DNA of 64,000 nt, from assembly GCF_023278565.1 (NCBI RefSeq), contig NC_064677.1:2232001-2296000 (forward strand). The letters are read 5' to 3'. The first letter of the stretch is position 1. Each line of letters begins with the position of its first letter. The DNA comes from Colletotrichum lupini (taxonomy: Eukaryota; Ascomycota; Sordariomycetes; Glomerellales; Glomerellaceae). A program made the translations under genes and the position numbers. The notes under the pieces are model-generated. The model had not been told where the DNA came from and did not search any database. It saw nothing but the letters and a program-made list of their open reading frames with translations. This document shows positions 1 to 11,015 of the stretch, one piece after another.

Positions 1-1545
1 TCAGCACGGGATCCTCGCTGTCGTTGAGCATGTTGTGGGTAACAATGGGGGGCAGGCCGTGGCGCTTCATCGCGAACAGCCGCCTACGGATGAGAACACG
101 ATCTTGCGCGCTGATGAGCTCCTTGTCATCGGGCATAGGGTCACCGTCGTGCCACTTGAGGGAGCGCTCAAAGATGCGACGACCAATGCCCTTTTCAATG
201 ACATCGACAGTGTCGCGCAGCGACTTGATGACGGCCTGTCCCTTGAGTGCCTCGACAGTGAGCGAAGTGGTCTGCGCTGGCATGATAACAAAAGCAACGA
301 CAGTAATCTTGCTGCCGGCGCTCTTGAGGCGGTGGTTCAGGCGGGCCAGGGACTCGATGAACATATCGACACCTTTGTTTCTGAATTCGTAACGGCCAGC
401 GGTGAAGAAGTACAACGTGTTCTCGGGGTCGAAGTCGTAGTGGCCGTAGAAGTGGCCGCGGACGAAGTCGTGAATCTTTTCCTTGGCTTGTTGATGCAGG
501 TTCTGGAACTCGTGCATGGCGGAGAACTTGGTAACATTGAGACCGTTGGGCAGCACACCGTCGGGTTTCCTCTTGAGCAAGTGCTCGCTCTCGTAGGCGG
601 TGATGTGTGAAACAGTGGTGAAGACATCGCAGGAGTGGGCGGCAGCGCGCTCGATGCAGTATCTGTGGTAGATGCCACGCTTTCCGGCCTCGGCGTCAAC
701 ATCAAACCATTGGAGGTTGTTGTAAAAGTCAACGGATCCAGCACAGAGGTATCTTCCCAAGAGGGTTGCGTGGGTAGTGAAGATTGTCGTCACGTCGATG
801 CGGCGTCTCTTGGTGAGCGGCAGAGCGACACCGGCGAGCCACTCGTGGAAATGCGCAATGACGGCTCTTTTCTTCTCATGGCACACAAACTGCAGAAAGC
901 ATGGTGGTCAGCTTTGTCCCTTGGGGGGAAAGTGCATTGTCCTTACCTCTCCCAAGAACCAGGCGACGACGTATCCAAAAACAACAGCCTCGTTTGTCTC
1001 GTCATCGCTGGGCGGCGAAGGGATGCTGGCCACGTTCCACAGGTCGGCCTTCCACTCATCCATGAAGTGGTAAGCTGTCTTTGTGTCGAAGAGCAGGACT
1101 CGTGGAGCGCCATCGATAAGCCAGCGGCCGTAGAGGATGCCAATTCCACGGTCTCTCATGGACTGAATCGTAGCAGCAAGCTCGGGATTCGTGGGCTCCA
1201 ACTCTTCCACCTCGACTGCGGCCTGTTGTTTGGTAAGCAGACTGTAGACGATGCAGCTCGCGGTTCCAGACTTACCGAGTTGTGGTTCAAGGGCCCGATG
1301 AGAGTGTAGCGATCGCCATACTCGGCCGTGGTCACGGGAGCTTTGGACTTGAGGACTGAGTAGATACCACCGACTACACAGGATGGGTCAGCCCACTGCG
1401 GAGACTACGGTCCAAGGGGGGGTTGAATCATGGGGACTGTACCTCGATGGGCAACTTCGGTTGCGATTTCGAACAGCAGATGGTTCTTCACATCGCGGGC
1501 AGGGCGGTCGTTGTTGTCCCGCTGACCTTGGGGGAAGTCGGACAT
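1..1545 (-). CDS. gsy1: Glycogen synthase (partial, 3' part off the left edge)
   Basis: Glycogen synthase (glycosyltransferase family 3) extends glycogen chains from UDP-glucose in the cytosol. Exons read on the minus strand are 1443-1545, 1276-1373, 947-1222 and 1-889, with introns of 69, 53 and 57 nt. Phase closes across all joins and gives 455 residues before the window ends. The start at 1545 gives [12 protein letters not shown], followed by the family N-terminus [15 protein letters not shown] and, across intron 1, [11 protein letters not shown]. Further on are [16 protein letters not shown], the HEW motif in FHEWLAGV, and a [12 protein letters not shown] segment, all typical of eukaryotic GYS. 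The family is about 700 residues, so the C-terminal third, including the catalytic glutamates known from yeast Gsy2 near residue 510 and the phosphorylated tail, lies outside the window. The exon reaching the edge is open. The identity is firm; the symbol follows yeast usage. Confidence 0.95.
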
Positions 1546-4500
1546 GGTGACTGAAGGGCAATCTGGAAGTGCTGAACCGGGGGAAGAGTCAGTTAGTGGG
1601 AGAGACAAACAGCTTCGAAATGAGGGTTGGGCGCGGGAACGAAGGTAGAAAAGGAGCCTGGGAAGTTTGCATCGTGGCCACAAACTCAATGGGAGCTTGG
1701 ATGACGCAAATATGCAGAAAGCACTCACCCGTAACCAAGGCGACGCGGTGGAAATGTGAAAACGTCGGAACTTGGAGAAGCTCCCGAGATGGCTTGGGTC
1801 GGAAGACAAGGCTTTGATTTCCAGACAATGGGAGGTGTGGAAGGTCTTGGGAAAGCTGGACAGGAACGGCGACGGCAGATAAAGAAAAAGTTCAAGAGCT
1901 CTTTTGACGTGGAGGAGGAGAGAAGTTGTCTGCGGGGAAGAAAGGTTTTAGCTACGAAGGTCCTTGGGCCTTGGGAAAAGAAGCGAGCGAGAGCGCGTGG
2001 GCAAGGCCTGGCCTGATGTGTGGTGGTGTGGTTGCGTGGTTGGACAATGCAGCAGCAGGTCCCCCATCCAGTGGCCAGCCCAGCTTTTTCCTGTTCGCGC
2101 TAACGACAGCTGAGGCGATACCTTGATAATGTATTGACAGCCCGCCAACCCCAATGTATCAATCTTTTTTTTTTTCTTCGCGGAAGCTACCTGAAGGTAT
2201 CTTGGCTGATCTTGACTATGCCTAATGGATACGAACTGGCGTCGACATGTAGAGACTTTTCTGGCCAGAAGCAAGACAGTAGCAGAAGTGGAAAAGCCAA
2301 GGGACAGAGGGCAGCACGGCAAGGTACTTCCCTCCACGCCTGACTTCCACCATGGGGATGGGAATGGTTTGTCAACTGGAAACTGGAGAGTGCGGGTGAG
2401 GCGAGGTGCGATGGGCGCGCTCAGCGTGGAGGAAGCACTGATAGAGTGGGACAACAATAGCGGATATTACAGGGCCCCTGGACCTGTCCGAAGCTACCAC
2501 TAGCGGGAATCCACTCTGCAGTTTTGGGCGGGTTTGGTCGCGGAATACCAGGCCGGTACAAGTCCAGACCGCGACCTCGCTCAACAAATTCTTTTCCCAT
2601 ATTGCGCCGGGTGTGCAACTGAGTGTATTTTTTTCGTCTTCTCCAACTGTCATGTCCCCCCCTCTGAACGCTGTTATTCTCTCACTCCAAGTCTTCCTAC
2701 GGACTCGCCGTCGCTGACTTTCGCCTTGCCTTCCCGAATGCAACTCTTCCTGCATCCTACTGATTCCGATATTCAACGTGCATTATCCCGCTTCCGTTAT
2801 AGGATAAGCGCCCAACTCCTTGATTGCCCAGAGAAATCGCAGCGGAGGGGCCCTGTTGCATCCACCTTTGCCTCTTGTATCGGAATTGCCATCATGATCC
2901 AACATTGAAAAGAGCGCAGCTTGTGCTGGGCAGAAAGTGTCTGCAGATGTACCTCTGGCGTACTTGCATGGGGTTGGCTACGCGTGGAATGGCGGCCTGG
3001 GAACGCCAGGCTTCACGCAATTTTGATGGAAGTGGGGACCTCTCGTGAGCTTTCTCCGGCCCAGCTTAGTCAGAATGACGACAAACTTTGCGGGGTTGCC
3101 CATCCCCAGACTCTCCCCCATTTGCAACTTTTGGCAGCTCTTGTCCCAGTGACGAAAGATAAAGCGAAAAAAGGAACGCCCATCCCGGGGCCGGCCAATC
3201 AGTCCATCAACCTAAAGCTTGCAGACACACGCAAAGATCCTGCTTCGGTTTTGACGCCGACGATGGGAAATCGTTAGCCCAGATTTGCCAAATCTAGCAG
3301 AGTACTTACGCAGTAGAGAAGAAAAAACCCCAAGTGGTGTCTCAATTCCTGGCGAAAAAAAGTTTTGACGTTGGATTATTTTGCCACATTTCTACTCTCA
3401 TTTCTCCCATTGGCCTTCGAGACATCAACATTCAAGACACCGCGGGTAAATGACGGGCGACGCAGCCCAAAACTCCCATCTGGGCCACATCCATCTGGAA
3501 ATGTATCCGGACGCACCCGCGATGGCGATCCGTTACATCACTTGAAATGTTTGATTCTACCACCTGCCAGACTCCGGTGGTTGACTAGGCGCCGGGCTTT
3601 CGCATTCCTGACTACTGGTCAGCTCGACAGGTCATACAAAACGTGGTGCAATAGACTGTCAAGAGTTTGGAGTCGTCTTGACAAAGACAGGGACCTCAGA
3701 ATATCTCACGGATGGTGGATCTCTCTCCACCTTCATGACTAGAGATCTTGATCATCCAAGTACGCTGTGGCAGAGGCTCTGCTCACCTCCCCCAGAATCA
3801 GATCCAGTCTCCCGCATTAGGACGTTCGGTCCGAATTCCCACACACTCCTCGTTGCTTTCCAGCTAGACGCAGTTCGCAGAACGCATCGTCAGATCCTAG
3901 TGCACGATCCCATCTACCACTTTTCCAACGGTCGTTCAGAGATCTATCCCACCCACTTAGACTCCACCAAGTATGCATTGCTGCTACGAGGCTGAGATAT
4001 CTTAAGATCAAAGACGCGGACCACGACGCCTGCATCTCCGACAACTTGATAATTTTCCTGCAAAAGTTTGAGAATGCAGAACAGACAATTAGAAACGTAA
4101 TAACTTTTGTCATACTCGAACTGATAGAGCCAAAAATCTTTGATTACTCTTGCGACCCCCAATGTTGTTGGTATACTCTGTCTCACCCGTTCGGGACTTG
4201 GAAATCGTCCTGTATCTAGGGATGAAGCTGGCAAGTGTTGGTACGACAACGGACCGAAGCTTCAACAACCTTCGTCCCAAACTTGGGTCGAACCATGCTC
4301 GCCTTACCGTCTGAGCTGATATAATGGTCGAGACTGTAGCTCAAGAGGGCAGTGTAACTACCAAAGGCATAGTGCAGGATTCCCGACATTCCTCTCTGTT
4401 ATTGACAACACTGCCAACAAGTCCAACTGCCACAGTCACATAGTCTCTCTGATGGCCCTAGCTCTCGGGGATCTGACCCGGGGCCACATTCCGTGGGCCC

Positions 4501-6640
4501 CGTTGAGCCGCAGGTGGGAAATGAGAGACGGTTTGGAATTCCGAGGTGAGCCTTGACGCCTAACTAGCATTCGAGCTCCTTTTCCAAGCTGTTCTAGGCC
4601 AGATGGCACTCGACAGCCCTTGGCAGGTTATAGAAATGAGGCATAGAAAGAGACGGCTATACGTGGTTCGTTCCTTGGACAAATAATCTCGTTATGAGAT
4701 AGGTGGTAGCTTAATTAGATTACCCATACGAATCTTCTTTTGCTTGACCCATTTCGAACTCGCCCAAGAACCAATAGGGATACATGCATTCTTGGTGGTA
4801 TCTCCTACCTACATAGGATGCTAAGAGATGTATTGGCAATGGGAGAACAGCTACAATTGAATTCTTCGACACTGATCAACTATTTTGGGCGGAACGTTGC
4901 GACCAAAGAAGAACGAAAGGGATGCCATCGTCGACTAGGAGCTGTAAGGTCAGGCTGCACATAACGAGGTCGGTAGCAGAGGCAGGTATGCACTAAGCGA
5001 GTGACACCCGCCCGCCTAATCCGAACGCAGCCATCACGTGACTGCAAGCGCGCTGTCAAGGTTTTCCCGCTCGGCCCACGACAGACATTCCGTCAACCAC
5101 ATGCAACTTGAATCATCACGACTAACCAACCCTAGCCAACCCGCAACGACGCACGAAGGTGCATGTTGGATCACAAAGGACTGCGCGCCATGTCCTGAAA
5201 TCGCTGCGACGGACTTTTTGACAATGGGAGGACTCTGCACCTACGGGTGCCTGGGAATTACGGGCTGACGGAATGGCGGTGTCTGACGCTTGGTGCAGTC
5301 AATATTTGGCCACAGCTCTTGATCGTGGAGGATAAAGCAGGATCTGCCATCATTCAGTCGCGGCTATGGCTATGCTACTGCTGCCATTTTGCCATTTGTG
5401 GGACCCTTGCTCCCTTACAGCGACGACGGAGAGGGAGCAACCCTCGCCATACCCCAAGATGCGCTCGATGCGCCCGTCTGACGATATCGATGCTCACTGA
5501 TCGTTACTACGCCATACCGTGGCCATCATGCCTAATCTCGAATTCAAGGACAAGCATAGGGGCTGATCAAGGAATGGACCCAACGGCGGAACTCATCTTT
5601 GCCTAGAGCAGGCCAATAGGTGCGGCATGGGTGTTTCGGTCGTTTGGACGGATGGTTTCGCGAGGCACTGATGCCAAAGACATGCCCAGCCAAAGGGCTC
5701 ATCACTGAAGAACCCACCGTTACCATGTCGAGAGGCAAGTCCAAGGCTTTTTGCCGAAGTTGCCAAACCAACTCCTCATATGCGACATGTGCGGGTCACG
5801 ACTGTCCATGCCCCAACGCTGTCGAAGCCTTGATGCTCTTGCCCTCTATCGACATTAAGATCGTGGCAATGTGCTGCCACCGCAGATGCTGCACGCCAGT
5901 AGAGGTCGGCATCCAACCCAGCGTCTGGCCCAGTTGCCCGCACGCTTCTGAATGTTGTGCTTCAAGACAGGTTTTGCGGGCCTGAGAGTGAGGAGGAGGA
6001 ACTGGCGGGTATCGGCGCGTAAATCGTACATAGTGACATTGTTGCCTCGACCTCATGCCTTCTTGCACGGTAACAGGCAGAAGGAGGACAGATAGTTTGC
6101 TAGAGGTTTGTGGGATAACACCTCAAACAAAGCCTGGCTCGCGACTGGCAAGGATCAGGCTGGTGCTCAGGCTGGCTGGGTTCCAATTGAATCAGACGAG
6201 CCAAAACTACTTTGGGGAAAGAGGTAGAAGGAACGCGGCTGTGGTTCTGCAAGTGCACCACTGTGGGGGACGTTGATCAGATCCACGGACTTTCTGAGCC
6301 AGCGATTTTTGGTGGTGGTTATGGCATGCTGCGTATGCCATTTGACAGCACGCGCCGATACGCCGCCCGCCGACACCGCAAAAACCCGCGGCCATCGAGC
6401 GGGATTGCTTGGTGCTTATGGAGGCTCTACACTATGAGCACAGCCTTGCATCTTCCACACTGCGTCGTTGCTCGTTCTTTTTTCTTTTCATCGTCGACGG
6501 ACTGGTGGTTTGGCGGCACCACATTACTCTACCCCGACAACTGCATATCACGCTTACAAGACGGCGATATCACGTTATCGGGGAAACTTCGGCAGGCAAC
6601 GTGCTCATACCTAAAAACTCAAATCGTATCGGCTGGAGCG
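1546..6640. other. Gene-free stretch between glycogen synthase and CTD kinase
   Basis: About 5.1 kb separates the two divergently transcribed start codons, so it must hold both promoters and 5' leaders. All open frames here are short (up to about 135 codons), overlap each other on both strands and show no recognisable protein motif. Base composition is ordinary and there is no CpA/TpG depletion, so it is not RIP-degraded. A T-run lies at 2164-2175 and pyrimidine-rich stretches lie around 2640-2700. No tRNA-like box pair, 5S rRNA or transposon motif was seen. A large leader intron or a non-coding RNA cannot be excluded. Confidence 0.5.
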
Positions 6641-9600
6641 ATGGAGTCCTACCACCGCAACCGCCCTCGACATGTCGCCATGAGAGACGACCGCAGATCA
6701 GGCGATGAGCGCAGAGACCGAGGCAGAGCTGGTCGAGAAGTGACACGCTCCCGCAGATCTCCTTCGCCTCCACCACGTCGACCTCGAGACTCAGACAGAT
6801 TGCCAGACAGCAAACCGCGCGACCCCCCTCCCGACAAGTCGCAGCCTTCTGGCCGAAGCCACCATAGAACACGCGAACGTAGCAGAGAGCGTCCTCGTCG
6901 AGCATCGCCGTCGCCTTCCCGTCGCGACAAGTACAGGGAAGACTCTCGTGATCGATCTCGTGGCAGGGGTACTGGGGAGTCGCGGCGCGAATCCCGAGCC
7001 AAGCACCCGCGAGATCGCAGTCGAGGAGCACAGCGAGGTGACGGCGCCGCGTCTCCATCTTCGAAGCGATTAAGGAGTCGAAGTCTTGACAGGAGTGCCA
7101 CGGAGAGAAAGAAGCCCAGACGAGATAACAGCCCGCGTCGTGATCACCGCGAAGCAGCCCCCGGAGACACTGGTCGAAGTGCACGAGGCTCGCCACGCCC
7201 CTCTCGACGGTCACCCAGTCCCGACCGCCGCGAATACCGGTCAAAGCCCAAGGAAAGAAGTCGGCGAAGGCATCGAAGCAGGACTCGCTCGCCTGAAAGA
7301 GAGAAACGAAGAGATCATCGTGATCGCTCTACGTCACGCCGCCGTGAGCAGTCTCCTGGTCGAAGGAGAGACCGATCTCCGCTGCCGCATCGTCAAAGGT
7401 CACCAGCGAGACCTCCCTCCACATCCACAAGAAGTGACCGTCGCCCGGCATCACCACGACGCAGCTCCAGAGATAGGCAGCGTAGAAGGCCGTCCCAGTC
7501 CCGTGCCTCCACTCGATCCCTTAGTAGGGGGTCTGGTAGACGAGGGCAACAAGGCGACGAATCCCGAGTTACTTCCAAGTCTCAACCGTCCTCTGGTGCC
7601 AACAGCGTGGAGGTCAGCATGAGTGGCAGAGGCAATCATCGGGGGGGCTTTGTCTCTCAGGGGCCGCCTGCGTTCGCCCACGGCCAACAGTACAGCGACC
7701 CACGACAGTTTTCTCAATCCCCGCAACCAACCCCCAATTCATACAACGGATCCCCAAACCAGTCACCATACGGTGCTGGCAGGGGAAACTGGGGTTCTCA
7801 ATTTTCTCCAACGCAGTATGTCGTACAACATTCCATCAAATTGCTGTCACACTCTTGCTCACTATCTTCTAGTCAATATCCCCCTCAGTATCCGCAGTCC
7901 AACTATGGTCCTCCCACCGGACCGTCGGGCGCTTATACACCAAATCCCTCCTACTCGCCACCGCCATCCGCCCCGACAGGACCTATGCACACGAACTATT
8001 CTCATCCCAATTATCGAGGCAACTTCCGTGGGGGACTTCGGACCCCACTCGGACCTGGTCGAGGCGGCTACAGAGGCAACAGCTTCAAGAGTGCTAGCAC
8101 TGCACAATGGACATCCAACACCTCGGGGACCGGCTCTCGGGCCGATGACATCAAGTCCCATCACTCTGCAACGCCTGCTCAGAGTAGCAAGTCCGATGTT
8201 GGCGACAATGCAGAGGACGGCGAGAACCCGTTCCGCCCATCCAAGGACATGCAGGTCGAAGATACCACACCGTCTGACAAGGCTCCCGAGAGCAATGCTC
8301 AGCGACCCGAAAAGGCTCCCCCTTCTGGGCCGGCTGCCCAGTCGGCCTCATCTTCGTCGTCGAAGTTCAGCTTTGCGTTTAAGGCATCTGCAAAGCCCAC
8401 TCCGACGGCCCCCAAGCCTGAGATTTCTCAAAAGTTCAACGCTCCTGCAAAGCGGGATACCTCACAGCAGGATGACTCCAAGGATCGGGATCGCGAACGA
8501 GATCGTGAACGGGAGCGTGACCGAGACCGAGACCGAGGAAGAGACAGAGATCGCGAACGTGATCGCGACCGCGACCATGGTCGTGATCGAGAACGCGATA
8601 GGGCCCGCGAGAAGGATAAGCAGATTGACAAGGACATTCTTCGGAGTGCCCCGACCGAACCGGCGTCGGCGAGGGCCCGCCAGGATCCCAGGCAACCACC
8701 TCCGGGGCCCCGACAGGCCACCGCTCCGAGAACACGCAAGATCAAGAAGACGATGAAGCGCCTGAAACCAGGACCGAAGCTTCCGGACGATCTCATCAAG
8801 TCAGAGTCTGTCTATTTCCGCAAACCCGGTAACGAGTCCGTCGTAGGCTCAGGCACGTACGGCAAGGTTTTCAAGGCTTTGCACGTCTACACGAAAGGAC
8901 TTGTTGCGCTCAAGCGTATCCGCATGGAGGGTGAGAGAGACGGATTCCCCGTTACGGCGGTCCGCGAGATCAAGCTTCTCCAGTCACTGCGCCATACAAA
9001 CATTGTCCAGCTCCAGGAGGTCATGGTGGAACGGAACGATTGTTTCATGGTTTTCGAATACCTGTCACACGACCTGACAGGCATCTTGAATCATCCATCC
9101 TTCACGCTTGACGCGGCCCAGAAGAAGCACATGACGATGCAACTTTTTGATGGACTCGATTATTTGCACAAGAGAGGCGTTCTTCACCGAGACATCAAAG
9201 CTGCCAACATCCTCGTTAGTAGTGACGGCGTTTTGAAGCTGGCAGATTTCGGTCTGGCTCGCTTCTACGCCAAAAGACACCAGTTGGACTACACTAACCG
9301 AGTCATCACCATTTGGTATCGCTCGCCAGAATTGCTTCTTGGTGAGACGCAGTACGGCCCCGCTTGCGATGTCTGGAGTGCCGCCTGCGTCATGGTCGAG
9401 ATCTTTACCCGCCATGCCATCTTCCCAGGTGATGGAAGCGAGATCAACCAGTTGGATAAAATCTACGCCGTGATGGGAACCCCGAACAAGGCAGAGTGGC
9501 CAGGCCTGATCGACATGCCGTGGTTCGAACTGCTGCGCCCCGGATACCGGCGGGCGAACACCTTTCCCCAGAAGTACCAGGACAGGCTGCCCGCATCCGC

Positions 9601-10026
9601 ATACCGACTCTTGGCCGCCATGTTTGCATACGACCCCGCAAAGAGACCGTCGGCCGCCGAGGTACTTGCAGATGAGTACTTTACCACCGAGGACCCGCCT
9701 CCGCAACAGGCCGTGGAGTGAGTTTTCCCCTTTCGAGTCGCTTCTTGCAATGTAGTGCTAACTGATTTTCTAGGCTTGCTGACTTGGACGGCGACTGGCA
9801 CGAGTTTGAGTCAAAGGCGCTCCGACGAGAGAACGAGCGGAAAGAAAAGGAAGCGCGTCGGGCGGCGGCATCGGCCAAGGACAGCGGCACCAACAGCAAC
9901 AGCAGCAACAACAACAAGCCCCGGGACCGTAAGAGGGAACCCGAGGCTCACGACGACCGTGGCGACGCTAAGAGGGTCCACGTGGAGACGAAGCCGGCGG
10001 TTGCTGTCGAGCGTCCCAGGGCCTAG
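6641..10026 (+). CDS. ctk1: Ctk1/Cdk12-like CTD serine-2 kinase with long RS-rich N-terminus
   Basis: Catalytic subunit of a cyclin-dependent kinase of the Ctk1/Lsk1/Cdk12 family, which phosphorylates the RNA polymerase II C-terminal domain during elongation in the nucleus. Exons are 6641-7815, 7873-9717 and 9774-10026, giving 1090 residues. The kinase domain spans roughly residues 704-1000: glycine loop GSGTYGKV, ATP lysine K739 (VALKRI), a PITAIRE-type helix reading PVTAVRE, catalytic HRDIKAANIL (D832), DFG in LADFGLARFY and a T-loop ending YRSPELLLG. The C-terminal tail DWHEFESK also fits Ctk1. The first 450 or so residues are Arg/Ser/Asp-rich (RS repeats), followed by a Gln/Tyr/Pro/Gly segment and a DR/ER dipeptide tract near 8480-8610. 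Intron 1 is 57 nt and in frame, so it could be mistaken for coding; GTATGT and CTAG ends mark it as an intron. An in-frame ATG at 6212 was rejected because the added 143 residues look like leader sequence. Confidence 0.92.
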
Positions 10027-11015
10027 AAGACCCGGTGGCGTTGATGAGCTTGATACGGCCAACCAACACCAATTCACCTCTTGTTTATCTTACTCTTCTG
10101 CATTGTTTTGCGTTGGCATGGCGTTGGGGGGGCATTTTCATTTGAAAGGATTTCCACGCGTGGGGTCGGACGAAAGGTTGGAAGGTTTGGAGGGGGATGA
10201 GGCCTTGCCTGCAAGCTTGGCTTATCATCATTATCATCATCATCGCGAGACGGCTTGGAGTGAGGCTTGGAGTGAGTTGTCTCCAAAAGCAGCTGTTCCG
10301 AGAATTGTGGTCAACCTTTTATTCGAAGTAGTGTAAGAAGGAAGAATATACCAGGAGACGATGATGATGACGGAACTTTGCCACTGCGACTACTTTGATG
10401 GCCATTGTGATGTTTCCCATCTGTAGCCGTGCTCTCTCTCGCCTACCTTGATGCAAGTAAGGCAACAAAAGTGGTAAATGTTCGAGATAACTGACAACAT
10501 CACGTCCTGGTTCACACAAGAGCTGAAAGCAGTACTTTAAACGGGTTGAACGCCTATACATCTCGATTCTCAATCTGAAAAATAGTTCAAACACAGTCAC
10601 CGTTCCCTCTTTGACCTAGCCCGTTCCCAAAATATCATGCCCTCTCATTCTTGTGTGTGTGTGTGTGTGTGTGTATCGTAAAAGTCGTCAAATCATTCTT
10701 CGTATTGTTGTGTGAAGTTGTACTGCTTACAGTTTTGATGAGCCGCAACCCCTATTCTGTTGGGGCCATCGTCTCCGGTCTGTGATTTTTGTGTATAGCC
10801 TTCCGCTTTATATGTGGGTATCAGAATCAGGTCTCTTTTTGGTCATTTCTCGCCGTCCTTTTTTTTGTTTTTCTTTTTTGATACCAAGGCGATCAAGCCC
10901 AGTGGCGCCTTGTCATGTCACTTCTTTTGTTCGAAAGTGCTCAGCAGCACGCCTGTCAGCATCGAACCGGGCTTCGCTGCCCATAATGTGCAATGCCATC
11001 CGATGCACCGAGGTC
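10027..11015. other. Convergent 3' region between ctk1 and the unknown gene
   Basis: This 1-kb stretch lies between two stop codons facing each other, so it holds both 3' untranslated regions and terminators. It contains CAT/ATC-rich sequence near 10228-10246, a TG microsatellite and T-rich runs near 10858-10878. No protein-coding signal was recognised. Confidence 0.5.
10652..10675. repeat. (TG)12 microsatellite
   Basis: About twelve perfect TG units lie in the convergent 3' region. This is a simple sequence repeat with no coding role and is likely length-polymorphic between isolates. Confidence 0.95.

Noticed and set aside
1200..1280. In-frame reading through the second glycogen synthase intron
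   Set aside because: It would break phase with the upstream exon; removing 1223-1275 restores the conserved [17 protein letters not shown] junction.
4280..4300. GGGTCGAACC word near 4287
   Set aside because: One T short of a T-arm and no tRNA stems nearby.
6212..6640. In-frame 143-codon upstream extension of the CTD kinase
   Set aside because: It lacks any RS-like or conserved character and contains pyrimidine-rich leader-like DNA; the ATG at 6641 begins the Arg/Asp/Ser-rich domain.
7623..8756. 377-codon plus-strand frame overlapping ctk1
   Set aside because: Alternate frame of the Arg-rich and DR/ER repeat region of the kinase, low complexity, no motif.
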